From CAVSRC01 sp963798195 (GTDB taxonomy: Bacteria > Pseudomonadota > Alphaproteobacteria > Rhizobiales > Kaistiaceae): a stretch of 64,000 nucleotides of DNA. Shown here one piece after another: positions 52,639-61,644 of the stretch. Numbering within the stretch: position 1 is the stretch's first letter; each line of letters starts with the position of its first letter. The translations under genes and the position numbers were made by a program. The notes under the pieces are model-generated. The model was not told where the DNA came from. It did no database searches and saw nothing but the letters and a program-made list of their open reading frames with translations. The DNA lies in assembly GCA_963798195.1 (NCBI GenBank), contig CAWCSF010000010.1, positions 1,240,001-1,304,000 on the forward strand, given 5' to 3'.

Positions 52639-53357
52639 ACCCCGCGGTCGATCTCTGGGTCTATCTCTCGGCAAGCCCGCTCTTCTGGCTGACGCTGACG
52701 CTTGCCGCCTATGTCATCGCCGACCGCTTCGCGGCGGCGCTGAACCGCCATCCGCTCGCCAATCCGGTGATCGTCGCCGTGGCGCTGGTGATCGTCGCGC
52801 TTCAGGTCTCGCGGACGCCGTTCGAGGTCTATTTCGAGGGCGCGCAGTTCGTCCACTTCCTTCTCGGCCCCGCGACCGTGGCGCTCGCCATCCCGCTGGT
52901 CGAGAACTGGGAGCGGGTGAAACGCGCGGCAGTGCCGATAGCCTTTGCCCTGGTCGCCGGGTCGGTGACCGCCGTGACCACCGCCGTCGGCACCGCCGCC
53001 CTGCTCGGCGCACCGCCGCGCATCCTCGCCTCGATCGCCGGCAAGTCGGTTACTACGCCGATCGCGATGGGCATTTCCGAGCAGCTTGGCGGCATCCCGT
53101 CGCTGACCGCCGTGCTGGTCATCACCACCGGCGTACTCGGCGCGGTGCTGGTGACGCCGCTGATGAATGCGCTCCGCATCAAGGACTTCGCCGCGCGCGG
53201 CTTCGCTGCCGGCGTCACCGCCCACGGCATCGGGACGGCGCGCGCCTTTCAGGTCAACGAGCTTGCCGGTACCTTCGCCGGGCTCGCCATGGGCCTGAAC
53301 GGCATCCTGACGGCGCTGATCGCACCGCTGCTGGCGCGGCTGTTCGTCGGGGGCTGA
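52635..53357 (+). CDS. LrgB/CidB family protein
   Basis: 240-residue polytopic membrane protein of the LrgB family: VYLSASPLFWLTLTLAAYVIADRFA, FLLGPATVALAIPLVENWERVKRAA, and SIAGKSVTTPIAMGISEQLGGIPSLTAVLVITTG followed by HGIGTARAFQVNELAGTFAGLAMGLNGILTAL. Forms a unit with the preceding LrgA-like gene. A 7-bp hairpin (53361-53377) overlaps the stop of the convergent DUF3859 gene. Confidence 0.93.
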   Translation: MNPAVDLWVYLSASPLFWLTLTLAAYVIADRFAAALNRHPLANPVIVAVALVIVALQVSRTPFEVYFEGAQFVHFLLGPATVALAIPLVENWERVKRAAVPIAFALVAGSVTAVTTAVGTAALLGAPPRILASIAGKSVTTPIAMGISEQLGGIPSLTAVLVITTGVLGAVLVTPLMNALRIKDFAARGFAAGVTAHGIGTARAFQVNELAGTFAGLAMGLNGILTALIAPLLARLFVGG

Positions 53358-53360
53358 GCG

Positions 53361-53377
53361 CCGTCACTTGGTGACGG
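53361..53377. terminator. Short hairpin at convergent gene ends
   Basis: CCGTCAC at 53361-53367 pairs exactly with GTGACGG at 53371-53377 around TTG. It overlaps the stop codon of the DUF3859 gene and lies four bases after the LrgB-like stop. No T-run follows on either side, so termination is only a possibility. Confidence 0.3.
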
Positions 53378-53861
53378 TGAAACTCTCCTCGGCCAGCTTC
53401 TTGTCGCCCGACCAGATTTCCATCGTCCACGTGCCGGGCACGAGTTCCCAGTCGTTCTCGAAGCCGTAGCCGAGATAGTTGACCTCGCCGATCTTCTTCG
53501 TCCGCTCGAACTTGTCGGAGAGGATCGGCTTGGCGCTGCCCGGATCGGCAAGCCCGGGAGCCGGATAGGTGTTCACGAAGTGGAGCGAAACTTCGGCGCC
53601 GTCCGGCGCGCCGACAATCCGGTATTCGAAGCCGAACTCGACGCCGATCCGCGCCGGGATCGTGCTCGTGGCCTCGACGTTCTTGACGGTATCCGGCGCC
53701 TTGATCTCGCCGGTTGGAGCCTTCGGGTCCTTGGTGACCGCGCCGGTCTGGACCTCGTAGATACCTTTGGCCACGATCTCGACGCTGTCGACCTTTGCTT
53801 CTTCCGCAAATGCGGTCGTTGCCAGAAAGGGAAGAAGAAAAAGAAGCAGAATGCGCGCCAT
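53364..53861 (-). CDS. DUF3859 secreted protein
   Basis: 165 residues with a signal peptide (ARILLLFLLPFLATTAFA). The mature part KVDSVEIVAKGIYEVQTG, PARIGVEFGFEYRIVGAPDGAEVSLHFVNTYPAPGL, and WELVPGTWTMEIWSGDKKLAEESFTV is the DUF3859 pattern. Function unknown, presumably periplasmic. GGGAG lies six bases before the ATG at 53861; an in-frame ATG at 53879 is less likely. Confidence 0.85.
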   Translation of the reverse strand: MARILLLFLLPFLATTAFAEEAKVDSVEIVAKGIYEVQTGAVTKDPKAPTGEIKAPDTVKNVEATSTIPARIGVEFGFEYRIVGAPDGAEVSLHFVNTYPAPGLADPGSAKPILSDKFERTKKIGEVNYLGYGFENDWELVPGTWTMEIWSGDKKLAEESFTVTK

Positions 53862-53894
53862 GTGAAACTCCCGGATCAACCCATCGCCAATGTC

Positions 53895-55427
53895 TTATAG
53901 CGGGATGTTGTCGTGTTTCTTCCATGGATTTTCGAGTTGCTTGCCGCGCAGCAGGCGGAGTGCGCGGGCCACGCGCCGGCGGGTGGCATGGGGCATGATC
54001 ACCTCGTCGATGTAGCCGCGCTCGGCGGCAACGAAAGGTGACATGAAGCGGTCTTCGTATTCCTTGGTGCGCTTTGCGATCTTTTCCGGATCGCCAGCTT
54101 CCTTGCGATAGATGATCTCGACAGCGCCCTTGGCGCCCATCACGGCGATCTGCGCAGTCGGCCAGGCGTAGTTCACATCGCCGCGGAGGTGCTTCGAGGC
54201 CATGACGTCGTAGGCGCCGCCGAAGGCCTTGCGCGTGATGACCGTGACCTTGGGCACGGTGGCTTCGGCATAGGCGAAAAGCAACTTGGCGCCATGCTTG
54301 ATGAGCCCGCCATATTCCTGCGCCGTGCCTGGCAGGAAGCCCGGCACGTCGACGAAGGTGACCAGCGGAATGCTGAAGCAATCGCAGAAGCGAACGAAGC
54401 GCGCCGCCTTGCGGCTGGCGTCGGCGTCAAGCACGCCGGCAAGCACCATCGGCTGGTTGGCGACGAAGCCGACGGTCGCGCCTTCGATGCGGCCGAAGCC
54501 GGTGACGATATTTTTGGCGAAGGCCTCCTGGATCTCGAAGAATTCGCTCTCGTCGACGACCTTCAGGATCAGTTCCTTGATGTCGTACGGCTTGTTGGCG
54601 CTTTCCGGCACCAGCCGGTCAAGCGAAGCCTCCTCGCGATCCGCCGGATCGTCGGTCGCGATGGCCGGCACCGGCGTCCGGTTCGACAGCGGCAGGAAAT
54701 CGATCAGCCGGCGCATCTGCTCCAGCGCCGCCACGTCGTTGTCGTAGGCGCCATCGGCAATAGACGAACGGGTGGTATGGATCGACGCGCCGCCAAGCTC
54801 CTCGGGCGTCACCGTCTCGTTGGTGACGGTCTTCACCACGTCCGGCCCGGTGACGAACATGTAGGAGGTATCGCGCACCATGAAGATGAAATCGGTCATC
54901 GCCGGCGAATAGACATCGCCACCAGCGCAGGGGCCCATGATGACGGAAATCTGCGGGATGACGCCGGACGCCAGTACGTTGCGCTGGAAGACCTCGGCAT
55001 AGCCGCCGAGCGCCGCCACGCCCTCCTGGATGCGCGCGCCGCCTGCGTCGTAGAGCCCGACGATCGGGGCGCCGTTCTTCAGCGCCATATCCTGGAGCTT
55101 CTGGATCTTCTCGGCGTGGGCCTCCGACAGGGAGCCGCCGAAGACGGTGAAATCCTTGGCGAAGACGAAGATCGGCCGGCCATTGACCGTGCCCCATCCG
55201 GTGACGACGCCATCGCCGGCGATACGGTTCTCGGCCATGCCGAAATCCGCCGAGCGGTGCTCGACGAACATGCCGAATTCCTCGAACGAGCCTTCGTCGA
55301 GCAGCACTTCGATGCGCTCACGGGCGGTGAGCTTGCCGAGCTTGTGCTGCGCCGCGATCCGGGTCTCACCGCCGCCGGCGCGGGCCTTGGCCCGGCGCTT
55401 CTCCAGTTCCTCGAGGATGTGCTTCAT
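53895..55427 (-). CDS. pccB: Propionyl/acetyl-CoA carboxylase carboxyltransferase subunit beta
   Basis: 510-residue carboxyltransferase subunit that moves the carboxyl group from biotin to propionyl-CoA or related acyl-CoA. Motifs: MVLAGVLDADASRKAARFVRFCDCF for CoA and biotin sites, IMGPCAGGDVYSPAMTDFIFM, and KHGAKLLFAYAEATVPKVTVITRKAFGGAYDVM. The C terminus HDNIPL is typical of PccB. The alpha (biotin) subunit is not in this window. It is the last gene of a minus-strand run that starts at the RluC-like gene. ATG 55427 fits the family start MKHILEELEKRR. Confidence 0.95.
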   Translation of the reverse strand: MKHILEELEKRRAKARAGGGETRIAAQHKLGKLTARERIEVLLDEGSFEEFGMFVEHRSADFGMAENRIAGDGVVTGWGTVNGRPIFVFAKDFTVFGGSLSEAHAEKIQKLQDMALKNGAPIVGLYDAGGARIQEGVAALGGYAEVFQRNVLASGVIPQISVIMGPCAGGDVYSPAMTDFIFMVRDTSYMFVTGPDVVKTVTNETVTPEELGGASIHTTRSSIADGAYDNDVAALEQMRRLIDFLPLSNRTPVPAIATDDPADREEASLDRLVPESANKPYDIKELILKVVDESEFFEIQEAFAKNIVTGFGRIEGATVGFVANQPMVLAGVLDADASRKAARFVRFCDCFSIPLVTFVDVPGFLPGTAQEYGGLIKHGAKLLFAYAEATVPKVTVITRKAFGGAYDVMASKHLRGDVNYAWPTAQIAVMGAKGAVEIIYRKEAGDPEKIAKRTKEYEDRFMSPFVAAERGYIDEVIMPHATRRRVARALRLLRGKQLENPWKKHDNIPL

Positions 55428-55473
55428 GGGTGTTGCCCTCCGGAAGCGCAGCAATAGCACACCGCGAACCGGG

Positions 55474-56227
55474 CTAAGCTTTGCCTGTAAGGATCAATGA
55501 CGCCGCGGCCATTTCCTGCCAGCGGGCGGCCCGGCGCTGGAGGGCGATCTCGTCCCTGCCCCACCGGCTCATCTGCCAATCCTCGTCCACATGCGCCGCG
55601 ACCCAGGCCTCCTCGGCGCCGAGCCGCTGGCGCGCAACAGCGAGAGCGATGACCGCCGAACCGGTCAGCGTGGTCACGACGCTGGCCGCGGCCAGCCTGA
55701 GCGGATCGAGGTCAGCCAGCGCCGCATCGATCGCAGCCAGCGTGTCCGCCGGCTGTTCGGCGGCGATGATGCCCTCGACCAGGATGAAACGCGCGCCGAG
55801 CGCACTCCGTGCCCAGTCGAGGATCGGCGACCACACGGCCGCTTCGGCATCGATAAGCCCCTGCGGTCCCTCGGCGCGATAGCAGATGAGATCGGTGCCG
55901 GCGTATTTCACGATTTCGGCGCGGACCGCATCCATCTCGATGGCGACGCGGTCGATCGCCGAGTTGGCGATGCGGGTCAGCGGCATCGTGCCCGGATCGA
56001 TGTGCTCGCCCTGCCCGGCCCATTCCACGGCCATCGCCTCGGCAACCGCCGCGGTCGGCGACGGCCAGCGGATTGCGGCCCGGCGTGCGGGCCTGCTTGC
56101 CGTCGAGCTTGAGGCCATATCCGCCGTCAACGGCCTCGACCGACGCTGTCGTGTAGAAGCGTCGCGGCAGTTCCTGGCGTGCCAGACGCTGCGCCGACGC
56201 CATCGGATTGGGCGGCTTTTCGCTCAT
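55474..56227 (-). pseudogene. ATP12 family F1-ATPase assembly chaperone, interrupted by a one-base frameshift
   Basis: Homologue of mitochondrial Atp12, which binds the F1 alpha subunit during ATP synthase assembly. The first part (RFYTTASVEAVDGGYGLKLDGKQARTPGRNPLAV) and second part (AVAEAMAVEWAGQGEHIDPGTMPLTRIANSAIDRV, LICYRAEGPQGLIDAEA, SRWGRDEIALQRRAARWQEM) lie in different frames. Removing one base near 56059 joins them as LAVPTAAVAEAMAVEW, which matches the family. Length about 250 residues. The start ATG at 56227 overlaps the stop of the EamA gene (ATGA). Likely a sequencing indel. Confidence 0.85.
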
Positions 56228-57135
56228 ACCGCCTCGCGGCGGTTGACCAGGAAGATGCCGGCTGCCACCAGCGCGACCGCCACGGCGAGCCGTTGGCTGA
56301 CCGGTTCGGAGAGCAGCAGCCATCCCATCGCCACCGCGAAGATTGGCGTCAGGAACGCGAAGGTCGACAGGCGCCCCGCCGGATAGCGTTTCAGCAGCCA
56401 GAACCACGCGAGGTAGCTGATCGAGACGACGATGACGACTTGATAGGCGAGAGCCGCGGCGACCAGCCCGTCGAACGAGCGAACGAACGGCCCGAAGAAC
56501 GGCGCGCAGGCCATGATGAGAACAGTAGAGACGGCGAGTTGATAGATCAGTGCCTTCTCCGGCCGCGAACGGATAAGACCCGAGCCCTTGATGATCAGCG
56601 TCGTCCCGGCCCATGCGAACGCAGCCAGCAGGCACAACACGTCCCCGATCAGGGCACGCGGCGACGGCAGGCTCAACCGGTCCATGAACAGGATCACCAC
56701 GCCGGCGAAGGCAGCGAGCAGGCCGGCCACCTTGATCGGAGTCAGCCGCTCGTTCGGCAGCCAGAAATGCGCGCCGACCGCCACCGCCAGCGGCATGGTG
56801 TAGACGAAGACGATGCCGCGCGAGACCGTCGTGTAGTCCAGCCCGACATAAATGAGGATGAATTCCGCGGCGAAAAGAACGCCGGCCGCAACACCGGCCG
56901 CCAGCGTTCCATCGCGCCCGAACAGGGGGATGCCGCGCAGGCGGCACCATGCGAACACCAGCAGGCAGCCGAGGAGCGAGCGCAGGCCGGCCTGGAAGAC
57001 CGGCTGCAAGCCGCCGTTGGCGACCTTGATCGCGACCTGATTGAGGCCCCAGGCAAAGGTGCACAGCACGATCGTCGCCGCGGCAGGCGCGTCGAGATGA
57101 TGCCGGACGGCCGGGGCCTCAACCGCCGTTACCAC
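56224..57135 (-). CDS. DMT superfamily (EamA) transporter
   Basis: 303-residue membrane protein of ten predicted helices in two EamA repeats: FAWGLNQVAIKVANGGLQPVFQAGLRSLLG at the start of the first, LLAAFAWAGTTLIIKGSGLI at the start of the second. Metabolite exporter or uptake role; substrate unknown. Start GTG at 57135 overlaps the stop of the aldo/keto reductase gene. Translationally coupled to ATP12 downstream. Confidence 0.9.
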   Translation of the reverse strand: MVTAVEAPAVRHHLDAPAAATIVLCTFAWGLNQVAIKVANGGLQPVFQAGLRSLLGCLLVFAWCRLRGIPLFGRDGTLAAGVAAGVLFAAEFILIYVGLDYTTVSRGIVFVYTMPLAVAVGAHFWLPNERLTPIKVAGLLAAFAGVVILFMDRLSLPSPRALIGDVLCLLAAFAWAGTTLIIKGSGLIRSRPEKALIYQLAVSTVLIMACAPFFGPFVRSFDGLVAAALAYQVVIVVSISYLAWFWLLKRYPAGRLSTFAFLTPIFAVAMGWLLLSEPVSQRLAVAVALVAAGIFLVNRREAV

Positions 57136-58058
57136 AGCTCGAGCGACTCCGTGGTCTTGTGGAGGACCTCGTACCAGTCCTCGCGGGAAAGCGGATTGTT
57201 CACCGCCTGAATGGTGCCATCGACGCGCTCGCGCTTGCCGGAGCCGACGATCGGGATGCCCTTGGCAGGATGGCGCGCGACGAAGGCCATCGCCGCTTCC
57301 GCCGCTCCCGGCAGACCGTTGCGCTTGGCTATGTCCGTCAGGAGGTTGCGGATCTCGACGACCTTCTCTTCGTCCGACGTGAGCAGCCGGCCACCGCCGA
57401 CCGGCGACCAGATCATCGGCACGTGACCCACTTTCTGGGCGAGATCGAAGGTGCCGTCACCGGCCGGCTTCAGAAAGATCGGCGAGAACTGCACCTGGTT
57501 GGTGACGATGGGCGCCTTCAGACGCGACTGGAGCAGTTCGAAGCGGGACGGAATGTAGTTGGAGACGCCGATGTAGCGCACCTTGCCCTGCTTGATGACG
57601 TCGTCGATCGCCGCCGCCGTGGCGTCGGCATCCATCAGGTGATCGGCACGATGGAGCAGCAGCACGTCGATAACGTCGATGTCCAGCTCCTTCAGCGAGC
57701 GATCGACCGACCAGCGGATGTGCTCGGGGCTGGAATCGAAATAGCGCAGCTTGAACTGCGGCAACACGGGACCCGGCCGGCAGATGCCGCATTTGGTGAC
57801 GATCTCGAACTTGTCGCGGCCGCCATGCTCCTTCAGCGCCTGGCCGAGGAATTTCTCCACCGTGTAGGGGGCGCCATAGGTGGCGGCGGTGTCGAGGGTG
57901 GTGATGCCACGCTCGAGCAGGAAATCGATGAACTTCGCCAGCTCGCTCGCCGAGGAAAACTGTTCCTGCGAGCGCATCGAGCCCCAGATTACGTTCGAGA
58001 ATTCGGGGCCATTCTTGTGCATCTTCACGCGGCCGACGGGCCCGGGACTTGCTGCCAT
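57129..58058 (-). CDS. Aldo/keto reductase
   Basis: 309-residue NADPH-dependent oxidoreductase with a TIM barrel. Catalytic residues can be seen: D56 in TLDTAATYGAPYTVEKFLG with the tyrosine five residues later, the lysine in EIVTKCGI, and the histidine in LLLHRADHL. The SKGIPIVGSGKRERVDGTIQAVNNPLSREDWYEVL-type tail resembles YdhF-like members. Its start overlaps the RluC-like stop (TAATG), and its stop overlaps EamA. Substrate unknown. Confidence 0.92.
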   Translation of the reverse strand: MAASPGPVGRVKMHKNGPEFSNVIWGSMRSQEQFSSASELAKFIDFLLERGITTLDTAATYGAPYTVEKFLGQALKEHGGRDKFEIVTKCGICRPGPVLPQFKLRYFDSSPEHIRWSVDRSLKELDIDVIDVLLLHRADHLMDADATAAAIDDVIKQGKVRYIGVSNYIPSRFELLQSRLKAPIVTNQVQFSPIFLKPAGDGTFDLAQKVGHVPMIWSPVGGGRLLTSDEEKVVEIRNLLTDIAKRNGLPGAAEAAMAFVARHPAKGIPIVGSGKRERVDGTIQAVNNPLSREDWYEVLHKTTESLELW

Positions 58059-59116
58059 TACTCTTCCTCCTGTTCGGATTGTCTTGCGCCCGCTTCCAGA
58101 TCGAAACCGAGCAGGTTCCAGCTTTGCTGCATGTGCGGCGGCAGCGGCGCCGTGACGTCGAGCGTTCCGCCCGCCGGATGGGGAATGACGATGCGCCGGG
58201 CGTGCAGGTGCAGCTTGTTCTGCATGCCGCCGGGCAACTCCGGGTCGTCATCGTTGGAGTATTTCGGATCGCCGACGATGGCGTGTCCGATATGGGCGGC
58301 GTGGGCACGCAGCTGATGGGTCCGGCCGGTGACCGGCCTCATGGACAGCCAGGCGAGCTGCTGACCGGCGCGCTCGACCACCGAGTAGTGGGTCACGGCA
58401 TGGCTGGCATCGTCGGTGCCGTGGCGGGCGACGCGCATGCGGTCGCCGTCAGGCGTGCCCTCCTTGGCAAGCCACGTCGAGATGCGGCCCTGATGCGGTT
58501 TCGGCACGCCTTTCACCAGCGCCCAGTAAATCTTGCGGGTCGTGCGATGACGGAAGGCTTCGGCAAGCTTCTGCGCGGCGAGCCGCGTGCGCGCCACCAC
58601 CAGCACGCCCGACGTGTCGCGATCGAGGCGATGGACGAGCCGTGGCTTCTGGCCCTTCCGGTCGGTGAGCGCCTCCAGCATGCCATCGACGTGACGCGAC
58701 AGGCCGGAGCCGCCCTGCACGGCGAGACCGGCCGGCTTGTTGAAGACGAAGACCTGATCATCCTCGTGCAGGAGCATGGCGCGCAACGCTTCGGCGTCGC
58801 CCGACGGTTTGCCTGCCGGGGCACGGTGGGTTGTGGCCGCGGGGCCGCCTTCGCCCGGGCTACCCCCGCCCTGGTCAGAACCGCCCATAACCGGCGTTCG
58901 CGGTTCCGCGCCACGGATCGGCGGCACGCGCACTGTCTGGCCCGGATCGAGGCGCGTGCTGGTCTTCACGCGGCCGCCATCGACCCGCACCTGGCCGGAG
59001 CGGAGCAGCTTCTGAAGATGGCCGAAGGCGAGGTCCGGGAAATGCTCCTTGAACCAGCGGTCCAGACGCATTCCGGCCTCGTCGGGGGCGACGGTTCGGG
59101 TTTCGACGGTTGCCAT
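58058..59116 (-). CDS. RluC/RluD-type pseudouridine synthase
   Basis: 352 residues: an N-terminal S4 RNA-binding domain (GMRLDRWFKEHFPDLAFGHLQKLLRSGQVRVDGGRV), a Gly/Pro-rich linker of about 40 residues, then the catalytic domain with VHRLDRDTSGVLVVART (catalytic D165), HQLRAHAAHIGHAIVGDPKY and LHLHARRI. Pseudouridylates 23S rRNA, most likely the RluC sites, by similarity. The ATG at 59116 fits the domain start. First gene of the run toward pccB and upstream of ATP12, an arrangement common in alphaproteobacteria. Confidence 0.93.
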   Translation of the reverse strand: MATVETRTVAPDEAGMRLDRWFKEHFPDLAFGHLQKLLRSGQVRVDGGRVKTSTRLDPGQTVRVPPIRGAEPRTPVMGGSDQGGGSPGEGGPAATTHRAPAGKPSGDAEALRAMLLHEDDQVFVFNKPAGLAVQGGSGLSRHVDGMLEALTDRKGQKPRLVHRLDRDTSGVLVVARTRLAAQKLAEAFRHRTTRKIYWALVKGVPKPHQGRISTWLAKEGTPDGDRMRVARHGTDDASHAVTHYSVVERAGQQLAWLSMRPVTGRTHQLRAHAAHIGHAIVGDPKYSNDDDPELPGGMQNKLHLHARRIVIPHPAGGTLDVTAPLPPHMQQSWNLLGFDLEAGARQSEQEEE

Positions 59117-59297
59117 GATCTGAGGAGACGAGAGGAGCCCCTTCATAGCACCGCAAACGGCGGCTGACGACCCACCCTCGGGTGGCGGCAGGGCCGCATT
59201 TGTCGTATCCACGCCGCCCGGCTACCGTCCCCCGCGCAGCCTCCGGCGATTTGGCGTCGGCGGGTTGGCTGCAATGCGCCCTTCCCCAAGGCAATCC

Positions 59298-60518
59298 ATG
59301 GCCGATTCCGCCAAACAGTCGCCGATGCGTGCCATTCCGGCCGGCATCTGGGTCCTCGGCTTCGTCTCCCTCCTGATGGATGTCTCGTCCGAGATGATCC
59401 ATGCGGTTCTGCCGATCTACCTCGTGACCGTGCTCGGCACGTCCGCGCTCACCGTCGGCATCATCGAGGGAATCGCCGAGGCGACCGCCGCCATCACCAA
59501 GGTATTCTCGGGCGCGCTCTCGGACTGGTTGGGCAAGCGGAAAGTCCTGGCGGCGGCCGGATACGGCCTCTCGGCTTTCACCAAGCCGATCTTCCCGCTG
59601 GCCTCGACCATCGGCTGGCTGGTAGCAGCCCGCTTCATCGACAGAGTCGGAAAGGGCATCCGCGGTGCACCGCGAGATGCCTTGATCGCCGACATCGCCC
59701 CGCCGGAAGTCCGCGGCGCGAGCTTCGGCCTACGCCAATCGCTCGACACGGTCGGCGCCTTCATCGGGCCGTTGCTGGCAATCGGCCTGATGTGGGTCAC
59801 CTTGAACAATTTCACCCTCGTCTTCTGGGTCGCCGTGGTTCCGGGCCTTGTCTCGTTCAGCCTCATCGCCTTCGCGGTGCGCGAACCCGAGCGGCCTGAC
59901 GGCCTTCGCCGCGTCAGGATGCCCCTGAGCCGCGCTGAACTTGCCCGCCTCGGCTCCGGCTACTGGCTGGTGGTCGCCGTGGCGACTGCCTTTACTCTGG
60001 CGCGCTTCAGCGAGGCGTTTCTGATCCTGAGGGCGGCTTCGGTTGGTCTACCGATCTACCTCGCGCCGATTGTCATGGTGCTCATGAACGTCGTGTATTC
60101 GCTGGCCGCTTATCCGGCAGGCGTGCTGTCCGATCGCATGGACCGCACGACATTGCTGATCGTCGGAATGAGTCTCCTGGTGATCGCAGACCTCGTGCTT
60201 GGGCTCGCCGACAATTTCGCTGGCGTCGCGATCGGCGTCGCACTGTGGGGATTGCATATGGGCCTCTCTCAGGGCCTGCTCGCGACACTGGTCGCTGACG
60301 CCGCCCCACCCGAACTGCGCGGCACCGCCTTCGGCATGTTCAACCTGACGACAGGCGTGGCGCTGCTCGCCGCCAGCGTCATTGCCGGCGGGCTCTGGGA
60401 CGTGGCCGGGCCCGAGGGGACCTTCCTTGCCGGGGCGGCGTTCGCAGCGATCGCGCTTGCCGGCCTCGTGACCATCCGCGGCCGTTTCGCGAGCGACCGC
60501 GTGGAGAGATCTAGGTGA
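59298..60518 (+). CDS. MFS transporter (YfkF/YxaM-like)
   Basis: About 406 residues, 12 helices. Near the start PAGIWVLGFVSLLMDVSSEMIHAVLPIYLVTVLGTSALTVGIIEGIAEATAAITKVFSGALSDWLGKRK is the signature of a MFS subgroup annotated as YfkF-like; the PRDALIADIAPPEVRGASFGLRQSLDTVGAFIGPLLA segment is its second marker. The ATG at 59298 follows AAGG. It stands alone on the plus strand between crcB and the RluC-like gene, overlapping the crcB stop region. Substrate unknown. Confidence 0.9.
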   Translation: MADSAKQSPMRAIPAGIWVLGFVSLLMDVSSEMIHAVLPIYLVTVLGTSALTVGIIEGIAEATAAITKVFSGALSDWLGKRKVLAAAGYGLSAFTKPIFPLASTIGWLVAARFIDRVGKGIRGAPRDALIADIAPPEVRGASFGLRQSLDTVGAFIGPLLAIGLMWVTLNNFTLVFWVAVVPGLVSFSLIAFAVREPERPDGLRRVRMPLSRAELARLGSGYWLVVAVATAFTLARFSEAFLILRAASVGLPIYLAPIVMVLMNVVYSLAAYPAGVLSDRMDRTTLLIVGMSLLVIADLVLGLADNFAGVAIGVALWGLHMGLSQGLLATLVADAAPPELRGTAFGMFNLTTGVALLAASVIAGGLWDVAGPEGTFLAGAAFAAIALAGLVTIRGRFASDRVERSR

Positions 60519-60894
60519 GGCTGCGCACCAGCCACAGGCCGGCGAAGAGCCCGGCCACGGCCACCAGCACCGAGCCACCGACATAGAGCGCCGCCAGCCC
60601 GACCTGATTGCGTTCCCAAAGAACGGCCACGTCGAGCGAAAAGGCGGAGAATGTGGTGAAGCCACCGAGGAAACCTGTGGTCAGGAACAGCCGCGCGTGC
60701 TGCGACCAGTCGGCGCCGGCGCGGAAGGCCAGCCAAGCGGCAATCAAGCCCATCGCCACCGAACCGACGATGTTGACGGTCAGCGTGCCCCACGGGAAAT
60801 TGACGCCGAGCACACGCCCTGCCGCGACGTTGACCCCATGCCGCGCGGCAGCGCCAAGACCACCGCCCAGAAAGACCAGCAGGGTCTGGATCAT
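60511..60894 (-). CDS. crcB: Fluoride efflux channel CrcB/FluC
   Basis: 127-residue, four-helix protein that forms a dual-topology dimeric fluoride channel. Signature: GGGLGAAARHGVN, FPWGTLTVNIVGSVAMGLI and LTTGFLGGFTTFSAFSLDVAVLW, where the FTTFSAF phenylalanine box lines the pore. The stop overlaps that of the convergent MFS gene by eight bases. I saw no fluoride riboswitch fold in the 216 bp upstream. Confidence 0.95.
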   Translation of the reverse strand: MIQTLLVFLGGGLGAAARHGVNVAAGRVLGVNFPWGTLTVNIVGSVAMGLIAAWLAFRAGADWSQHARLFLTTGFLGGFTTFSAFSLDVAVLWERNQVGLAALYVGGSVLVAVAGLFAGLWLVRSLT

Positions 60895-61110
60895 GACGCG
60901 CGGCCCTTCCAGGCCATCTCGGCGCCCCTCGCATCCGGACTGAAAACCATCACGCCACTCCTTGCCTGCGCCCGGCCGGTAGAAGAGCCGCAGCGGAATC
61001 CGGGCAAACTCCCGCCGCGACTACGGCAGGAGTCATCAGCCACGAAGGGCGGTTGAAGGGAGACCCCATTCCCTCATCGCAGACTAGGCCCTCGCGGGCC
61101 AACGTCAATG

Positions 61111-61584
61111 TCAGGCGGCCATGGGCCCCGCTTCGGCGGCCTTTATCTGCGCGATGAAGTCGTCCGGGAAATCCAGCGCCTGCGCCGCCCGGGTCAGGAC
61201 CATGAGGTATCCGGACGACGGCCGGCCGGGATCGGCCATGGGTACGGGAACGTGGGTCTCGGCGTCGGCGCTGATGCCATCCGGCCGCTGGACCCGCACG
61301 ACGATACGCCGCGACTGATTGCGCGCCGGATCGCGACTGGTGGCGAAGCCCTCGACCAGATCGAGCCGATGGAGATCCTCGACCGTCAATTCGTACAGCA
61401 CGCCCCATACGATTTCGCCCCGCGCCGGCTCGATGCCGGCAGTTGCGGATTCCCGGAAAACCGACCAGCGCGGGAAGCACAGCTGATAATCGTGCAGCCG
61501 CGCAACCGCGACAAAGCGCGCCTCAGGACACCGCACAAGCATCTGCGGCCGGTCGATATTCGACCCGTGTGCGAAATACAGCAT
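61111..61584 (-). CDS. Gamma-glutamylcyclotransferase-like protein, copy 1
   Basis: 157 residues starting MLYFAHGSNIDRPQMLVRCPEARFVAVARL, the YGSN-type motif of the GGCT-like fold, then LCFPRWS, GEIVWGVLYELTVEDLHRLDLVEGF and a C-terminal SGYLMVLTRAAQALDFPDDFI. Members cut gamma-glutamyl bonds to give 5-oxoproline or act on glutathione-like amines; here Y/F..GSN has H in place of Y. A second, broken copy lies immediately upstream on the same strand. Confidence 0.87.
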   Translation of the reverse strand: MLYFAHGSNIDRPQMLVRCPEARFVAVARLHDYQLCFPRWSVFRESATAGIEPARGEIVWGVLYELTVEDLHRLDLVEGFATSRDPARNQSRRIVVRVQRPDGISADAETHVPVPMADPGRPSSGYLMVLTRAAQALDFPDDFIAQIKAAEAGPMAA

Positions 61585-61644
61585 GTGTGACCCCTCGCCG
61601 GCTGAATACGACGAGTCGCCCGTAACTGCGAGCCGAAAAATTGG

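Noticed and set aside
60895..61110. Fluoride riboswitch upstream of crcB
   Set aside because: The 216 bp upstream of the start shows no recognisable fluoride-aptamer core.
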